DNA from: Pseudomonadales bacterium
GTDB taxonomy: Bacteria; Pseudomonadota; Gammaproteobacteria; Pseudomonadales; Azotimanducaceae
Direction: 5' to 3'
DNA length: 14,691 nucleotides
Assembly: GCA_029244465.1 (NCBI GenBank)
Contig: JAQWQN010000215.1
Coordinates: 1 to 14,691, forward strand
In this document: in pieces, positions 14,223 through 14,691 of the stretch
Layout of the letters: each line of letters opens with the position of its first letter
How positions within the stretch are numbered: the first letter of the stretch is position 1
Program-made: the position numbers and the translations under genes
The notes under the pieces: generated by a model
What the model saw: only the letters and a program-made list of their open reading frames with translations
Databases searched by the model: none
What the model was told of the DNA's origin: nothing

Positions 14223-14691
14223 ATGGGCTACGCAGAACTCTATCAACGCTCGCTGACCGATCCAGACGGTTTCTGGTTAGAACAAGCGTCCAATATTCCG
14301 TGGATAAAGGCCCCGACGGTGGGCTTAAGTCAAGATGATAACGGCGCTTGGCGTTGGTTTGAGGACGGCCAGCTCAACACGTGCTATGTCGCCCTTGATC
14401 AGCACGTTGAAGCTGGTCGCGGCGATCAAGTCGCGCTGATATACGATTCTCCAGCCACGAATAGCGTTCAGAAGTTCACGTTTGCTGAACTTACTGACTG
14501 GACAGCGCGAGTCGCTGGTGGACTCGTGAACCTAGGTGTAGGCAAAGGTGATCGTGTGGTCATCTATATGCCAATGGTGCCAGAGACTGTTGTTGCCATG
14601 TTGGCTTGTGCACGCATCGGGGCAATTCACTCGGTTGTTTTTGGCGGGTTTGCAGCACCTGAACTTGCAACCCGAATTGATGATGCAACGC
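14223..14691 (+). CDS. prpE: Propionyl-CoA synthetase (acyl-CoA synthetase, PrpE-like), 5' part, runs off the right edge
   Basis: ATG 14223 opens a frame of 156 codons to the end of the window. The start MGYAELYQRSLTDPDGFWLEQ matches the acyl-CoA synthetase N-terminal domain of PrpE and ACSS3. WRWFEDGQLNTCYVALDQHV (about 43-62) follows. The stretch from KGDRVVIYMPMVPE (about 109-122) to CARIGAIHSVVFGGFA (about 129-144) is diagnostic of acetyl/propionyl-CoA synthetases. The adenylation P-loop and the regulatory Lys lie beyond the window. The enzyme would make propionyl-CoA from propionate, ATP and CoA, in the cytoplasm. PrpE is preferred over Acs because the opening matches PrpE better, but the substrate cannot be fixed from this part. 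It starts 9 bp after the AP2-like gene, with only a weak ribosome-binding site. Confidence 0.85.
   Translation, partial: MGYAELYQRSLTDPDGFWLEQASNIPWIKAPTVGLSQDDNGAWRWFEDGQLNTCYVALDQHVEAGRGDQVALIYDSPATNSVQKFTFAELTDWTARVAGGLVNLGVGKGDRVVIYMPMVPETVVAMLACARIGAIHSVVFGGFAAPELATRIDDAT

Noticed and set aside
1..14691. CRISPR arrays, tRNAs, phage or transposon ends
   Set aside because: I saw no spaced direct repeats, no tRNA-like cloverleaf with a conserved T-loop, and no transposase or integrase-type terminal repeats.

Overview
The window looks like chromosomal DNA from a Gammaproteobacterium, probably free-living or marine. The clues are a RhlB-type DEAD-box helicase, MiaE (tRNA ms2io6A hydroxylase) and short intergenic gaps. 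I see no rRNA, tRNA, CRISPR array, phage module or insertion sequence. The genus cannot be named from what is visible.

Left part (1-5349, all minus strand): read in the direction of transcription, a tightly overlapping argC (type 2) - class I-fold 'type Ic' aminotransferase - RhlB-like helicase operon comes first. A gene-poor stretch of about 660 bp follows. It seems to hold a decayed response-regulator receiver domain spread over two reading frames. After it come a Nit1-like carbon-nitrogen hydrolase and the 5' part of an AI-2E-family permease that leaves the window.

Middle (5350-10410): a plus-strand xylose-isomerase-like TIM-barrel protein has a damaged 5' end, with no usable start, a Tat-like leader out of frame and the first barrel strand missing. 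It faces a minus-strand cluster of five genes. In transcription order these are an Abhydrolase_2 serine esterase, miaE, a GT-A glycosyltransferase, an unrecognised 198-aa protein and an unrecognised membrane protein whose signal peptide has no normal start codon.

Right part (10507-14691, all plus strand): an MsbA-related ABC exporter, an alpha-methylacyl-CoA racemase with all catalytic residues, a basic protein that looks like two AP2-type DNA-binding modules, and the 5' part of a PrpE-like propionyl-CoA synthetase. The racemase and the synthetase both fit methyl-branched or odd-chain acyl-CoA metabolism.

I did not find a clear new defence or mobile system. The items most worth a second look are the three damaged or irregular gene starts, the buried receiver-domain remnant, the coupling of argC to an aminotransferase that is not the usual ArgD, the unknown pair beside the glycosyltransferase, and the tandem AP2-like protein.
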